From assembly GCF_018130145.1 (NCBI RefSeq), contig NZ_JAFCMB010000004.1:62001-126000 (forward strand): a stretch of DNA of 64,000 nucleotides. Reading direction: 5' to 3'. Position numbers and translations under genes: made by a program. Source of the stretch: Bradyrhizobium sp. AUGA SZCCT0176 (GTDB lineage: Bacteria; Pseudomonadota; Alphaproteobacteria; Rhizobiales; Xanthobacteraceae). This document shows, in pieces, positions 23,180 through 33,273 of the stretch (position 1 is its first letter; each line of letters starts with the position of its first letter). The notes under the pieces are model-generated. The model saw only the letters and a list, made by a program, of their open reading frames with translations, was not told the origin of the DNA and searched no databases.

Positions 23180-24850
23180 CTAGATCGTCAGCACATGCAC
23201 GAGGCAGATCGGCTTCTTGCCCCAATGTTCGTTCAGCACCGCGCGTACCGCGCGACGTACCGATTCCGCGGTGGCATCGGCATCGCGCCGCCGCGCCCGC
23301 GGCAGGCCTTCCACGGTCGATACCACCACATCGAACACGATGTCGTCGAGGGGTTCGCCGGCCGTATTCTTCTCGGGGATGCCGACCAGATCGACCTCGG
23401 GATCGTCGGCCAGCTCGCCCTTGTCGGTCATCGCGATCGCCACGAAGGCACAGCCGGCAAATCCCATCCGGCGCCGCTCCACCACGGCGCGCGACTTGGA
23501 ATCCTCCAGGATCGTGCCATCCTTGTAAATCCGGCCCGAAGGTAGTTGGTCGATGATGCCGGGGTCGCCGGGGCCGAGCTTGACCAGGTCGCCGTTTTTG
23601 CAAATCAGGACCTTCGGCACACCCGCGGTGCGCGCCAGCTTGGCGTGCTCGGACAGATGCAGGGCTTCGCCATGCACGGGGATCAGCAGCTGCGGACGCA
23701 CCCAGGAGATCATGTCGCGCAGTTCGTCGCGGCGAGGATGGCCGGAGACATGGACCAGATCGGTGCGGTCGGTGATGACCTCGATGCCCTGCGTAACCAG
23801 GCCGTTGATGATGCTGCCGACCGCCTTCTCGTTGCCGGGAATGGTGCGCGAGGAAAAGATCACGCAGTCGCCCTTGTTCAGGGTCACCTGCGGATGGTCG
23901 TCATTGGCAATGCGCGCCAGTGCCGCGCGCGGCTCGCCCTGGCTTCCCGTGCACAGCGCCAGCACCTTGTCCGGCGGGAAATGGCCGTAAAGATCGGCGC
24001 CGCGGAAATTCTGCACACCGTCGAGATAGCCGGTTTCGCGCGCGACCTGCACCACCCGTTCCATGGCGCGGCCGACCACGACCACTTCGCGGTCGGCGGC
24101 CTTGGCGGCGTCCGCGACCGCCTTCAGGCGCGCGACGTTGGAGGCGAAGGTGGTGACGGCGACCCGGCCCTTGGCGGCCTTTACCAATTTCGTAATGGTG
24201 GCGGCGACCTCGGTCTCCGAAGGCGAGCGCCCGTCCCGCACCGCATTGGTGGAATCGCCGACCAGCGCCAGCACGCCCTCGTCGCCCAGTTCGCGCAGAC
24301 GGCGCTCGTCGGTCGGCAGGCCTATGATGGGCGTCGGATCGATCTTCCAGTCGCCGGTGTGCAGCACGGTGCCGACCGAGGTGTGGATCGCCAGCGCGTG
24401 CGATTCCGGAATCGAATGCGCAACCGGGATGAACTCGACGTTGAACGGGCCGAGATGGACACGCCCCCCTGAAGGCACCACCGTGACCGGAATTTTCGGC
24501 GGATTGCGCTCGGCCGCCAGTTTGGCCTCGAACAGAGCCGCGCTGAACTTGGTCGCGTAGATCTTGCATTGCAGCTTCGGCCAGAGATCGATGATGGCCC
24601 CGAAATGGTCCTCATGGGCGTGCGTCAGCACCAGGCCCATCAGGTTCTTACGTTCCTTCTCCAGGAAGCGGATGTCGGGCATGATCAGGTCGATGCCCGG
24701 CAAATGCTCCTCGTCGCCAAAGGAGACGCCGAGATCGACCGCAAGCCAGGATCGCTCGTGGCGGTTGCCGAGCCCGTAGATCGACAGGTTCATGCCGATC
24801 TCGCCGACGCCGCCGAGCGGCGCAAAGGTCAGTTCATCTGGTCTAGCCAT
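23180..24850 (-). CDS. rnj: Ribonuclease J
   Basis: 556-aa metallo-beta-lactamase/beta-CASP ribonuclease with endo- and 5'-exonuclease activity in RNA processing and decay. The metal motif THAHEDHFGA is present, with the later ligands in PVAHSIPESH and LHTGDWK and the beta-CASP motif region IFSSRTIPGNEKAV, then VHVSGHPRRDEL. The start ATG overlaps the birA stop (TGATG), so the two are coupled. Rhizobiales typically carry it in this position. Confidence 0.93.
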   Translation of the reverse strand: MARPDELTFAPLGGVGEIGMNLSIYGLGNRHERSWLAVDLGVSFGDEEHLPGIDLIMPDIRFLEKERKNLMGLVLTHAHEDHFGAIIDLWPKLQCKIYATKFSAALFEAKLAAERNPPKIPVTVVPSGGRVHLGPFNVEFIPVAHSIPESHALAIHTSVGTVLHTGDWKIDPTPIIGLPTDERRLRELGDEGVLALVGDSTNAVRDGRSPSETEVAATITKLVKAAKGRVAVTTFASNVARLKAVADAAKAADREVVVVGRAMERVVQVARETGYLDGVQNFRGADLYGHFPPDKVLALCTGSQGEPRAALARIANDDHPQVTLNKGDCVIFSSRTIPGNEKAVGSIINGLVTQGIEVITDRTDLVHVSGHPRRDELRDMISWVRPQLLIPVHGEALHLSEHAKLARTAGVPKVLICKNGDLVKLGPGDPGIIDQLPSGRIYKDGTILEDSKSRAVVERRRMGFAGCAFVAIAMTDKGELADDPEVDLVGIPEKNTAGEPLDDIVFDVVVSTVEGLPRARRRDADATAESVRRAVRAVLNEHWGKKPICLVHVLTI

Positions 24851-25662
24851 CAGGCAGCTCCCACGGAGGCCGCCGAGCCAAAATAAACCTCGCCCGCGGC
24901 GATCGGGAGGTGTTTGCCTTCTGCGGTCCGCACGATCAGGCAGCCGCTTTCATCTATCGTGTCGAACGTGCCTGCGATCGTCGCAGTTCCGGTCTGGATT
25001 GCGACCGGCTCACCGAGGCCGGCGGCGCGCGCCAGCCACAGCCGGCGGATTTCGGCAAAGCCGCGACCATTGTCCCAAATGCCGCGGAACTCGACCCAGG
25101 CGTCCGATAGCACGGCGAACAGCTCCTCGGCGCCGACATGGACACCTAGCGCCGCCAGCGAAATGGCTGGCGTCGGCGTGCCGGTGGGGGCTGCGACCAC
25201 ATTGGTACCGATCCCGACCACGACAGCCAGCCGGTTGCCGGCGACAGCTTCGGCTTCGAGTGAAATACCGACCAGCTTCTGCTTCTCGACCAGCACGTCG
25301 TTCGGCCATTTCAGCAGGAATTTCAACGGGTCAGAGCCGGCCCTTCGCAGATTGGCTTCGATGCTCACCTGCTGCAGGGCGGTCGCGATCGCGAGCCCCG
25401 CGGCAAAGCCCAATGTCGCGGCGGTCGCGGGCGGGACGTCGATGATCTCGAGAACGCTGCTGGCAAGGTTGCCGCGCGGCGCGATCCAGGCGCGCTGGCG
25501 CCGTCCCTTTCCTGCCGTCTGCTCTGTCGTGACAAACCAAGTCGATCCGGGCTCACCACTGCGGGCGTGCGCCATGGCCTCGGTATTGGTCGAACCGACC
25601 TGGTCAAAGGCGGCGAGACGGTAACCCGCCGATAAGGCCCGGGAACCGAGCGCGAAGGCCAT
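24850..25662 (-). CDS. birA: Biotin-[acetyl-CoA-carboxylase] ligase
   Basis: 270-aa enzyme that activates biotin to biotinyl-AMP and attaches it to carboxylase carrier proteins. The catalytic domain has DQVGSTNTEA, TAGKGRRQRAW (the GRGRxG-type biotinyl-AMP loop), LKWPNDVLVEKQKLVGI and GIGTNV. There is no N-terminal HTH, so this is the non-regulatory type. It begins immediately after the nuoN stop (TAGATG) and overlaps rnj. Confidence 0.92.
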   Translation of the reverse strand: MAFALGSRALSAGYRLAAFDQVGSTNTEAMAHARSGEPGSTWFVTTEQTAGKGRRQRAWIAPRGNLASSVLEIIDVPPATAATLGFAAGLAIATALQQVSIEANLRRAGSDPLKFLLKWPNDVLVEKQKLVGISLEAEAVAGNRLAVVVGIGTNVVAAPTGTPTPAISLAALGVHVGAEELFAVLSDAWVEFRGIWDNGRGFAEIRRLWLARAAGLGEPVAIQTGTATIAGTFDTIDESGCLIVRTAEGKHLPIAAGEVYFGSAASVGAA

Positions 25663-27102
25663 CTAGAAAAGCGACTTCGCCGCGGCCGCGGCCACACTGA
25701 CCAGCAGCCCCGGATAGACGAAGAAGAAGATCGTGAAGATGCCCGTGATCGCCAGCACCACGCGCAATTCGGTGCGCATCGGATCGAGTTCGCCCGCCGG
25801 CTCGTCGAAATACATCACCTTGATGATGCTGAGATAGTAGAACGCGCCCACGACACTGGCGAGCACGCCGACCACGGCGAGCGTGAACAGGCCTGCCTTG
25901 ATGGCGGCGACGAAGACGTACCATTTGGCGAAGAAACCCGCGAGCGGCGGAATGCCGGCCAGCGAGAACAGCAGCATCGCAAAGACGAAGGCGAGCAGCG
26001 GATTGGTGCGCGACAGACCGGCAAAGTCGCTGATCTGCTCCATCGGCTGGCCGTTGCGCTTCATGGTCAGGATAACCGAGAAAGTGCCGAGCGTCATCGC
26101 GACATAGATCGCGATATAGACCAGCACTCCCTGCGCGCCTTCGACGGTGCCGGACGCGAGCCCGACCAGCGCAAAACCCATATGGCCGATCGACGAATAG
26201 GCCATCAGGCGCTTGATGTTCTTCTGCCCGATGGCGGCAAACGAGCCCAGCACCATCGAGGCGATCGCCACGAACACGATGATCTGCTGCCACTGCGAGA
26301 CGATGCCCGGGAATGCCGTCAGCGCCACGCGCGTAAACACCGCCAATGCCGCGACCTTGGGCGCGGAGGCAAAGAACGCGGTCACCGGCGTCGGCGCGCC
26401 CTCATAGACGTCGGGCGTCCACATGTGGAACGGCACCGCGGAGACCTTGAAGCAGAGGCCCGCGAGCAGGAATACCAGGCCAAACACGAGCCCGATGTTG
26501 CCGGTTTTCGCAGCCGCCGCGATGCCGGCGAAGCTGACGGTGCCGGTAAAGCCGTAGATCAGCGAGGCGCCGTAGAGCAGCATGCCCGAAGACAGCGCGC
26601 CGAGCACAAAATACTTCAGGCCGGCTTCGGTGGATTTGGCGTTGTCGCGGTTGCTGGCGGCGACCACGTAGAGCGCCAGACTCATCAGTTCCAGCCCGAG
26701 ATAGAGCATGATCAGGTCGCCGGCCGAGATCAGCACCATCATGCCGAGCGTCGAGAGCAGCACCAGGATCGAATACTCAAAGATCCGCCGCGACGGATCG
26801 GACAGGTATTCCGCCGACAGGATCAGCGTCGCGCCAGAGCCGATCAGCGCCAGGATCTTTAGGAAACGCGCAAAATCGTCGACGATGAAGCTGCCGCCGA
26901 AGGTCGTGAGCTTGCCGGCCGGCAGCATCAGCTCCAGCGCGCCGGTCAGGATCAGCAGGCATACCGCAAGGCTTGTAACGAGCTTCGTCGTCCCCTCGCC
27001 GCCGCGATAGGCGCCGAGCATCAGCAGTGCCATGGCACCCGCGGCCAGCACCAGCTCCGGCAACACCGGCAGCAACTGATAACCTGCACTTTGGAAGCTC
27101 AT
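25663..27102 (-). CDS. nuoN: NADH-quinone oxidoreductase subunit N
   Basis: 479-aa antiporter-like membrane subunit of complex I with about 14 helices. It has the proton-channel family residues in MSLALYVVAASNRDNAKSTE, VSAVPFHMWTPDVYEGAPTP and LMAYSSIGHMGFALVG. It is the last nuo gene of the operon, starting 10 nt after nuoM ends. Confidence 0.95.
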   Translation of the reverse strand: MSFQSAGYQLLPVLPELVLAAGAMALLMLGAYRGGEGTTKLVTSLAVCLLILTGALELMLPAGKLTTFGGSFIVDDFARFLKILALIGSGATLILSAEYLSDPSRRIFEYSILVLLSTLGMMVLISAGDLIMLYLGLELMSLALYVVAASNRDNAKSTEAGLKYFVLGALSSGMLLYGASLIYGFTGTVSFAGIAAAAKTGNIGLVFGLVFLLAGLCFKVSAVPFHMWTPDVYEGAPTPVTAFFASAPKVAALAVFTRVALTAFPGIVSQWQQIIVFVAIASMVLGSFAAIGQKNIKRLMAYSSIGHMGFALVGLASGTVEGAQGVLVYIAIYVAMTLGTFSVILTMKRNGQPMEQISDFAGLSRTNPLLAFVFAMLLFSLAGIPPLAGFFAKWYVFVAAIKAGLFTLAVVGVLASVVGAFYYLSIIKVMYFDEPAGELDPMRTELRVVLAITGIFTIFFFVYPGLLVSVAAAAAKSLF

Positions 27103-27112
27103 GGAGGCGGCC

Positions 27113-28621
27113 TTACTGGATCAACGCGGCTGCCTTCACGGCAGTCACGGCGGTGTTGTAATTGTTGACGAGTTGCTGAACCGAGGCCGCCGACATGTCG
27201 AGCACCGGCTTCGGATAGACGCCGAACAGGATGGTGAGGAACACCAGCGGGAACAACATCAGGCCTTCGCGGAACGTGAGGTCCTTGATGCTGGCGAGCG
27301 CCGGCTTGGTCAGGGTGCCGAACACCACCTTGCGATAGAGCCAGAGCGCATAGCCCGCCGAGAGGATCACGCCGAACGTGGCGAAGGTCGCGGTCGGGAT
27401 CGAGACCTTGAAGGTGCCGATCAGCGTCATGAATTCGCCGACGAAGCCGCTAGTGCCGGGCAACCCGACATTGGCCATGGTGAACACCATGAACACCAGC
27501 GCGTAGAGCGGCATCCGGTTCACGAGGCCGCCGTAAGCGGCGATCTCGCGGGTGTGCATGCGGTCGTAGACGATGCCGACGCAAAGGAACAGCGCGCCCG
27601 AGACGATGCCGTGCGAGATCATCTGGAACACGCCGCCGGCCACGCCCTGCGTGGTGCCGGCGAAAATGCCCATGGTGACGAAACCCATATGCGCCACCGA
27701 CGAATAGGCGATCAGCTTCTTGATGTCTTCCTGCATCAAGGCCACCAGCGAGGTGTAGATGATCGCGATCGCTGACAGCGAGAAGATGATCCAAGCGAAA
27801 TCATGCGACGCCAGCGGGAACATCGGCAGCGAGAAGCGCAGGAAGCCGTAGCCGCCCATCTTCAACAGGATCGCCGCCAGGATCACCGAGCCCGCGGTCG
27901 GCGCCTCGACGTGGGCGTCCGGCAACCAGGTGTGCACCGGCCACATCGGCATCTTCACCGCGAACGATGCAAAGAACGCCAGCCATGCCCAAGTCTGCAG
28001 GGAACGCGGCACGGCGGTGTGCATCAGCGTCGGGATATCGGTGGTTCCGGCGTTCCAGTACAGCGCCATGATCGCCAGCAGCATCAAGACCGAGCCGAGC
28101 AGCGTATAGAGGAAGAACTTGAAGGACGCGTAGACCCGGCGCGGGCCGCCCCAGACGCCGATGATCAGGAACATCGGGATCAGGCCGCCCTCGAAGAACA
28201 GGTAGAACAGCACGAGGTCGAGCGCCGAGAAGGTGCCGATCATCAGCGTTTCCAACAGCAGGAACGCCATCATGTATTCGCGCACCCGAATCGTCACCGA
28301 TTTCCAGCTCGCGATGATGCAGAACGGCATCAGGGCGGTGGTCAGGATCACGAACGGCAGTGAAATGCCGTCGACACCCATGTGGTAGGTGATGCCGCTC
28401 GCCAGCCACGACGCCTTTTCAATGAACTGGAAGTCCGGATTGGTCGCATCGAAGCGCCAGACCAGGATCAGCGAGACCGCAAAGGTCACCAGCGTGGTCC
28501 ACAGCGCGATCCAGCGCGAGTTGCTTCTCGCCGCGTCGTCGTCGCCGCGGCTGATGTAGATCACCAGCGCGCCGAACAGCGGCAGGAAGGTGACGACCGA
28601 GAGAATGGGCCAGGTTGTCAT
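27113..28621 (-). CDS. nuoM: NADH-quinone oxidoreductase subunit M
   Basis: 502-aa antiporter-like subunit of complex I. The start at 28621 ([10 protein letters not shown]) shares a base with the nuoL stop (TGATG); longer frames upstream are hydrophilic read-through of nuoL. Family landmarks: [36 protein letters not shown] and [13 protein letters not shown]. It pumps protons through its own half-channels. Confidence 0.95.
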   Translation of the reverse strand: MTTWPILSVVTFLPLFGALVIYISRGDDDAARSNSRWIALWTTLVTFAVSLILVWRFDATNPDFQFIEKASWLASGITYHMGVDGISLPFVILTTALMPFCIIASWKSVTIRVREYMMAFLLLETLMIGTFSALDLVLFYLFFEGGLIPMFLIIGVWGGPRRVYASFKFFLYTLLGSVLMLLAIMALYWNAGTTDIPTLMHTAVPRSLQTWAWLAFFASFAVKMPMWPVHTWLPDAHVEAPTAGSVILAAILLKMGGYGFLRFSLPMFPLASHDFAWIIFSLSAIAIIYTSLVALMQEDIKKLIAYSSVAHMGFVTMGIFAGTTQGVAGGVFQMISHGIVSGALFLCVGIVYDRMHTREIAAYGGLVNRMPLYALVFMVFTMANVGLPGTSGFVGEFMTLIGTFKVSIPTATFATFGVILSAGYALWLYRKVVFGTLTKPALASIKDLTFREGLMLFPLVFLTILFGVYPKPVLDMSAASVQQLVNNYNTAVTAVKAAALIQ

Positions 28622-30702
28622 CACTGGCCTCCCAAGCCGAACATGAACCAGGTGATTAGTCCGGCGACCCCGATCAGCATCGCAAACGCGTAGTGATAGA
28701 GATAGCCGGTTTGGATCTTCACGACGTTGCGGGTGACATCGAGCACCCGCGCGGAAATGCCGTCGGGGCCGAAGCCGTCGATGACATAGCCATCGCCCTT
28801 CTTCCACAGGAAGTGGCCGATCCATTTGGCCGGACGAACGAAGATCAGGTCATACAGCTCGTCGAAATACCATTTGTTGAGCAGGAACTGGTACAGCATC
28901 GGGTGCTGATTGGCGAGTTCGACCGGCAGATAGGGCCGGCGAATATAGAAGACGTAGGAGATGTAGGCGCCCACCACCATCATCACGGTCGGCAGGTACG
29001 CGATCCACGCCGGGATGTGGTGCATCTCTTCGATGATGTTCGGGTGCATCTTCAGGGATTCACGGAAGAACTCGGCCACGCCGTGGCCTGCGAACAATTC
29101 CTTGAACGGGAAGCCGGCCAGGATCGAGCCTGCGGCGAGGACGCCGATCGGGACCAGCATCCACAGCGGAGCCTCGTGAGCGGCTTCATAGTGCTCCTGA
29201 TCGTGCGGTTCGCCGTGGAAGGTCTTGAAGATCAGACGCCAGGAATAGAACGAGGTCAGGCCGGCTGCGACCACCGTCATCAGGAAGCCGTACATCGCGA
29301 ACGGATTATGCGAGACGAACGCAGATTCGATGATCGCATCCTTGGAGAAATAGCCGGCAGTGAGCGGGAATCCAGTCAATGCCAGCGTGCCGATCACCAT
29401 CACGATATAGGTGAAGGGAATCCGGTCCTTCAGCCCGCCCATGTTGCGGATGTCCTGCTCATGATGCATCGCGTAGATCACCGAGCCGGAGCCCAGGAAC
29501 AGCAGTGCCTTGAAGAAGGCGTGCGTGAACAGATGGAAGATGCCGACCGAATAGGCCCCTGCCCCCATCGCCACGAACATGTAGCCGAGCTGCGAACAGG
29601 TCGAGTAGGCGACGATGCGCTTGATGTCGTTCTGCACGAGGCCAATCGTCGCCGCAAAGAACGCGGTGGTGGCGCCGAAGAACATCACGACGGCCTGCGC
29701 ATTCGGCGCCAGCTCGAACAGCGGCGACAGGCGCGCCACCATGAACACGCCGGCGGTGACCATGGTCGCGGCATGGATCAGCGCCGAGACCGGCGTCGGG
29801 CCTTCCATGGCGTCTGGCAACCAGGTGTGCAGCAGGAACTGGGCCGACTTGCCCATCGCGCCCATGAACAGCAGCAGGCAGGTCAGCGTCAGCGCGTCGG
29901 CATGCCAGCCGAACACGTCGATGGTCTTGCCTGCGAGCCCCGGCGCACCCGCGAAGATGGTCTCGAAATCGGTGGACTTGAGCAGCATGAACACGGCGAA
30001 GATGCCGAGCGCGAAGCCGAAATCGCCGACGCGGTTGACCACGAAGGCCTTGATCGCCGCCGCATTGGCCGACGGCTTCTGGTACCAGAAACCGATCAGG
30101 AGATAGCTGGCGAGACCAACGCCTTCCCAGCCGAAGAACATCTGGACCAGATTGTCCGAGGTCACCAGCATCAGCATCGCGAAGGTGAACAGCGACAGAT
30201 AGGCAAAGAAGCGCGGCCGGTGCGGATCCTCGTCCATGTAGCCGATGGAATAAAGATGCACGAGCGCCGAGACCGTGTTGACCACGACCAGCATGACCGC
30301 GGTCAGCGTATCGACGCGCAGCGACCATGCGACCTGCAGGTCGCCTGAATTGATCCAGGGGAACAGCGCGATCCGCGCGTCATGGTGCATGAAGCCGACA
30401 TCGACCAGCGTGACCCAGGACAGACCAGCCGAAATCATCAGCAGGCAGGTCGTGATCAGTTCCGCTGCGCGCGAACCTGCCGCCGCCGGCTCGGACACGT
30501 GGTGGTCGTCATGGCCGTGGTCATCGTGGCCATGGTCGTCATGGGCAGCTGACGCCTGCGCGTGCGCATCGTGCCCATGATGCCCGTCATCATGATGCTC
30601 GACGGTGTCGCCGCTCGGGTTGCGCGCATGCGCGCCAAAAATGGCGATCAGGCCGGCCAGAATGGCGCCCAGCAGCGGCAGAAAGACGATTGCCTGAACC
30701 AT
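28621..30702 (-). CDS. nuoL: NADH-quinone oxidoreductase subunit L with His-rich loop
   Basis: About 693-aa distal antiporter-like subunit with the C-terminal lateral helix. The ATG at 30702 follows AAGGGAAAA; a TTG at 30705 is a less likely alternative. Conserved motifs include [39 protein letters not shown] and [14 protein letters not shown]. Between the first and second helices (about residues 26-70) there is a hydrophilic insert very rich in His and Asp (for example [15 protein letters not shown]), which is not part of the standard NuoL fold and may bind metal. Confidence 0.94.
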   Translation of the reverse strand: MVQAIVFLPLLGAILAGLIAIFGAHARNPSGDTVEHHDDGHHGHDAHAQASAAHDDHGHDDHGHDDHHVSEPAAAGSRAAELITTCLLMISAGLSWVTLVDVGFMHHDARIALFPWINSGDLQVAWSLRVDTLTAVMLVVVNTVSALVHLYSIGYMDEDPHRPRFFAYLSLFTFAMLMLVTSDNLVQMFFGWEGVGLASYLLIGFWYQKPSANAAAIKAFVVNRVGDFGFALGIFAVFMLLKSTDFETIFAGAPGLAGKTIDVFGWHADALTLTCLLLFMGAMGKSAQFLLHTWLPDAMEGPTPVSALIHAATMVTAGVFMVARLSPLFELAPNAQAVVMFFGATTAFFAATIGLVQNDIKRIVAYSTCSQLGYMFVAMGAGAYSVGIFHLFTHAFFKALLFLGSGSVIYAMHHEQDIRNMGGLKDRIPFTYIVMVIGTLALTGFPLTAGYFSKDAIIESAFVSHNPFAMYGFLMTVVAAGLTSFYSWRLIFKTFHGEPHDQEHYEAAHEAPLWMLVPIGVLAAGSILAGFPFKELFAGHGVAEFFRESLKMHPNIIEEMHHIPAWIAYLPTVMMVVGAYISYVFYIRRPYLPVELANQHPMLYQFLLNKWYFDELYDLIFVRPAKWIGHFLWKKGDGYVIDGFGPDGISARVLDVTRNVVKIQTGYLYHYAFAMLIGVAGLITWFMFGLGGQ

Positions 30703-30716
30703 CAACGTTTTCCCTT

Positions 30717-30765
30717 GCGCATGATCTTGCCGGAAAACCGGCGTCCACTTTTCCGGATCATGCGC
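30717..30765. repeat. Palindromic repeat between nuoK and nuoL
   Basis: Outer arms GCGCATGATC (30717-30726) and GATCATGCGC (30756-30765) and inner arms CGGAAAA (30731-30737) and TTTTCCG (30749-30755) are all perfect. This is a palindrome I recall as abundant in Bradyrhizobium/Rhodopseudomonas genomes. It lies inside the nuo operon, 14 nt upstream of the nuoL start, where its hairpin could affect mRNA processing or nuoL translation. Confidence 0.8.
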
Positions 30766-30767
30766 CG

Positions 30768-31076
30768 TCAGCCCTTCATCAAATTAACGTCTTCAACCGC
30801 GATCGAACCGCGGTTGCGGAAGTACACCACCAGCACCGCCAAGCCGATCGCCGCCTCGGCTGCGGCGACCGTCAGCACCAGCAGCGCAAACACCTGGCCG
30901 ACGATGTCGCCGAGGAAGGTGGAGAACGCCACCAGGTTGATGTTGACCGAAAGCAGGATCAGCTCGATCGACATCAGGATGACGATGATGTTCTTGCGGT
31001 TGAGGAAGATGCCGAGGATCCCGAGCGTGAACAGGATGGCGCCGACCGAGAGGTAATGTCCGAGCCCGATCGTCAT
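30768..31076 (-). CDS. nuoK: NADH-quinone oxidoreductase subunit K
   Basis: 102-aa, three-helix subunit (Mrp MnhC homologue) with conserved Glu residues in the second and third helices ([14 protein letters not shown] and [13 protein letters not shown]) used in proton transfer. The start at 31076 overlaps the nuoJ stop by 4 nt (ATGA), which decides between it and a frame three codons longer. Confidence 0.95.
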   Translation of the reverse strand: MTIGLGHYLSVGAILFTLGILGIFLNRKNIIVILMSIELILLSVNINLVAFSTFLGDIVGQVFALLVLTVAAAEAAIGLAVLVVYFRNRGSIAVEDVNLMKG

Positions 31077-31711
31077 TTCACCCACTCCGCCGCGTCCGCG
31101 TCCTGCAGGCCCTGGCCCGCGGCCACCTTGCGCACGCTCATCGCGAGCTCCGGCGTCCGCGCGTTCTGCACGTTGATGTCCTGCCGCTTGACGTTGACCT
31201 TGTGGCGCAGCGTCAGCACGATGGCGCCGATCATCGCGACCAGCAGCACCATGCCGGCGAGCTGGAAGTAGTGGATGTACTTCGTATAGAGCACGAGGCC
31301 GAGCGCCTCGGTGTTGCTGATATTCGTCGGGATTGCCGCCGTGATGTTCTTGGTCACGGACGGATTGATCGCCCAGCCGCCGACGACCAGCAGAAGCTCG
31401 AACACGAAGATGCCGCCGATCACGAGCCCGATCGGCAGATACTGCATGAAGCCCTCGCGCAGTTCGACGAAGTCGACGTCGAGCATCATGATCACGAACA
31501 GGAACAGGACCGCGACCGCGCCGACATAGACCACGATCAGCATCATGCCGAGGAATTCGGCGCCCATCAGGATGAACAGGCCCGAGGCGTTGACGAAGGC
31601 CAGGATCAGATACAGCACGGAGTGCACGGGATTGCGCGAGACAATCACCATCACCGCCGACGCCACGCAGATGCCGGCAAACAGATAGAAGAACAGCGCG
31701 GGAAGGATCAT
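31073..31711 (-). CDS. nuoJ: NADH-quinone oxidoreductase subunit J
   Basis: 212-aa membrane subunit with five helices. It has the pi-bulge helix region [20 protein letters not shown] and the conserved [18 protein letters not shown]. It overlaps nuoK by 4 nt. The C-terminus is hydrophilic and cytoplasmic. Confidence 0.95.
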   Translation of the reverse strand: MILPALFFYLFAGICVASAVMVIVSRNPVHSVLYLILAFVNASGLFILMGAEFLGMMLIVVYVGAVAVLFLFVIMMLDVDFVELREGFMQYLPIGLVIGGIFVFELLLVVGGWAINPSVTKNITAAIPTNISNTEALGLVLYTKYIHYFQLAGMVLLVAMIGAIVLTLRHKVNVKRQDINVQNARTPELAMSVRKVAAGQGLQDADAAEWVK

Positions 31712-31720
31712 GCCCTCACC

Positions 31721-32215
31721 TCACCGGTACGGCGCGTCGAGTTCGATCGATTTTGCAATCTCTCGCTCCCAACGGTCGCCATTGGCGAGCAATTTCGCCT
31801 TGTCATAATAGAGTTCCTCGCGGGTCTCGGTCGCGAATTCGAAATTCGGTCCCTCGACGATGGCATCGACCGGGCAGGCTTCCTGGCACAGGCCGCAATA
31901 GATGCATTTCACCATGTCGATGTCGTAGCGCACGGTACGGCGGGTGCCGTCGTTGCGGCGCGGCCCGGCCTCGATCGTGATCGCCTGCGCCGGGCAGATC
32001 GCCTCGCACAGCTTGCAGGCGATGCAGCGCTCTTCGCCGTTCGGATAGCGGCGCAGCGCATGCTCGCCGCGGAAGCGCGGCGAGATCGGGCCCTTCTCGA
32101 ACGGATAGTTCAGCGTCGGCTTCGGCTTGAAGAAGTAGCGCATGGCGAGAATGAACGCCGATACGAACTCGGTCAGGAGAAGCGAGCGGGCTGTTGCGTT
32201 GATATTGATGCTCAT
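31721..32215 (-). CDS. nuoI: NADH-quinone oxidoreductase subunit I
   Basis: 164-aa iron-sulfur subunit holding clusters N6a and N6b. The two ferredoxin motifs are complete: [12 protein letters not shown] and [12 protein letters not shown]. An N-terminal amphipathic helix ([16 protein letters not shown]) docks it to the membrane arm. It lies 7 nt after nuoH. Confidence 0.96.
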   Translation of the reverse strand: MSININATARSLLLTEFVSAFILAMRYFFKPKPTLNYPFEKGPISPRFRGEHALRRYPNGEERCIACKLCEAICPAQAITIEAGPRRNDGTRRTVRYDIDMVKCIYCGLCQEACPVDAIVEGPNFEFATETREELYYDKAKLLANGDRWEREIAKSIELDAPYR

Positions 32216-32222
32216 AGCGACC

Positions 32223-33263
32223 TCATTTCGGCGCGAGCCCCGCGAATTGCAGGACCCCGGCGACGATCACCACCATCGCCAGCGACAGCGGCAGGAACAC
32301 CTTCCAGCCGAGCCGCATCAGTTGATCGTAGCGGTAGCGCGGCACGATCGCCTTCGCCATCGCGAACATGAAGAACATGAAGAACACTTTCAGCGCGAAC
32401 CAGATGATCCCGGGCACCCAGGTGAACGGGGCGTAGGGAACCGGCGGCAGCCAGCCGCCCAGGAACAGGATCGTCGCCAGCGCGCACATCGTGGTGATCG
32501 CGACGTATTCGCCGAGCATGAACAGCAGATACGGCGTCGAGCCGTACTCGGTCATGAAGCCCGCGACCAGTTCGGATTCCGCTTCAACCAGGTCGAACGG
32601 CGGCCGGTTGGTTTCGGCCAGCGCCGAGACGTAGAAGATCACGAACATCGGAAACAGCGGCAGCCAGTACCAGCCGAGCAACCCGAATCTGGTGTTCTGG
32701 GCCTGCACCACGTCGGTCAAGTTCAGCGAGCCCACGCACAAGAGCACCGTGATGATCACGAAGCCGATCGAGACTTCGTACGACACCATCTGCGCCGCCG
32801 AACGCAGCGCGGCGAGGAACGGATATTTCGAGTTCGACGACCAGCCGGCCATGATGATGCCGTAGATCGACAGCGACGAGATCGCGAAGATGTAGAGCAC
32901 GCCAACATTGATGTTGGCGATCACCCAGCCGAAATCCATCGGGATCACGGCCCAGGCCGCCAGCGCCAGCACGCAAGAGACCAGCGGCGCGAGCAGGAAC
33001 ACGCCCTTGTTGGAGCCGGAGGGAATAACCGGCTCCTTCAGCACGAACTTGAGCAGATCGGCGAAGGATTGCAGCAGGCCCCAGGGGCCGACGACGTTGG
33101 GACCGCGGCGGATCTGCACCGCCGCCCAGATCTTGCGGTCGGCAAGCAGGATGTAGGCGATCGCGATCAGCAGCACGACCAGCAGCAGCAGGCTCTGCGC
33201 GACCATGATGATCAGCGGCCAGAGGAAACCGGTCCAGAACGAGCTTGCGAAGAATTCAGCCAT
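32223..33263 (-). CDS. nuoH: NADH-quinone oxidoreductase subunit H
   Basis: 346-aa membrane subunit forming the quinone chamber with NuoB and NuoD. It has eight helices with the conserved loop [18 protein letters not shown], the acidic loop [20 protein letters not shown] and MFMLGEYVA. It lies 10 nt after nuoG. Confidence 0.96.
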   Translation of the reverse strand: MAEFFASSFWTGFLWPLIIMVAQSLLLLVVLLIAIAYILLADRKIWAAVQIRRGPNVVGPWGLLQSFADLLKFVLKEPVIPSGSNKGVFLLAPLVSCVLALAAWAVIPMDFGWVIANINVGVLYIFAISSLSIYGIIMAGWSSNSKYPFLAALRSAAQMVSYEVSIGFVIITVLLCVGSLNLTDVVQAQNTRFGLLGWYWLPLFPMFVIFYVSALAETNRPPFDLVEAESELVAGFMTEYGSTPYLLFMLGEYVAITTMCALATILFLGGWLPPVPYAPFTWVPGIIWFALKVFFMFFMFAMAKAIVPRYRYDQLMRLGWKVFLPLSLAMVVIVAGVLQFAGLAPK

Positions 33264-33273
33264 CAGGTCACGC

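Noticed and set aside
30490..30625. His-rich stretch of NuoL as a frameshift artefact
   Set aside because: The frame is continuous with conserved NuoL helices on both sides, and neither other frame continues the NuoL sequence.
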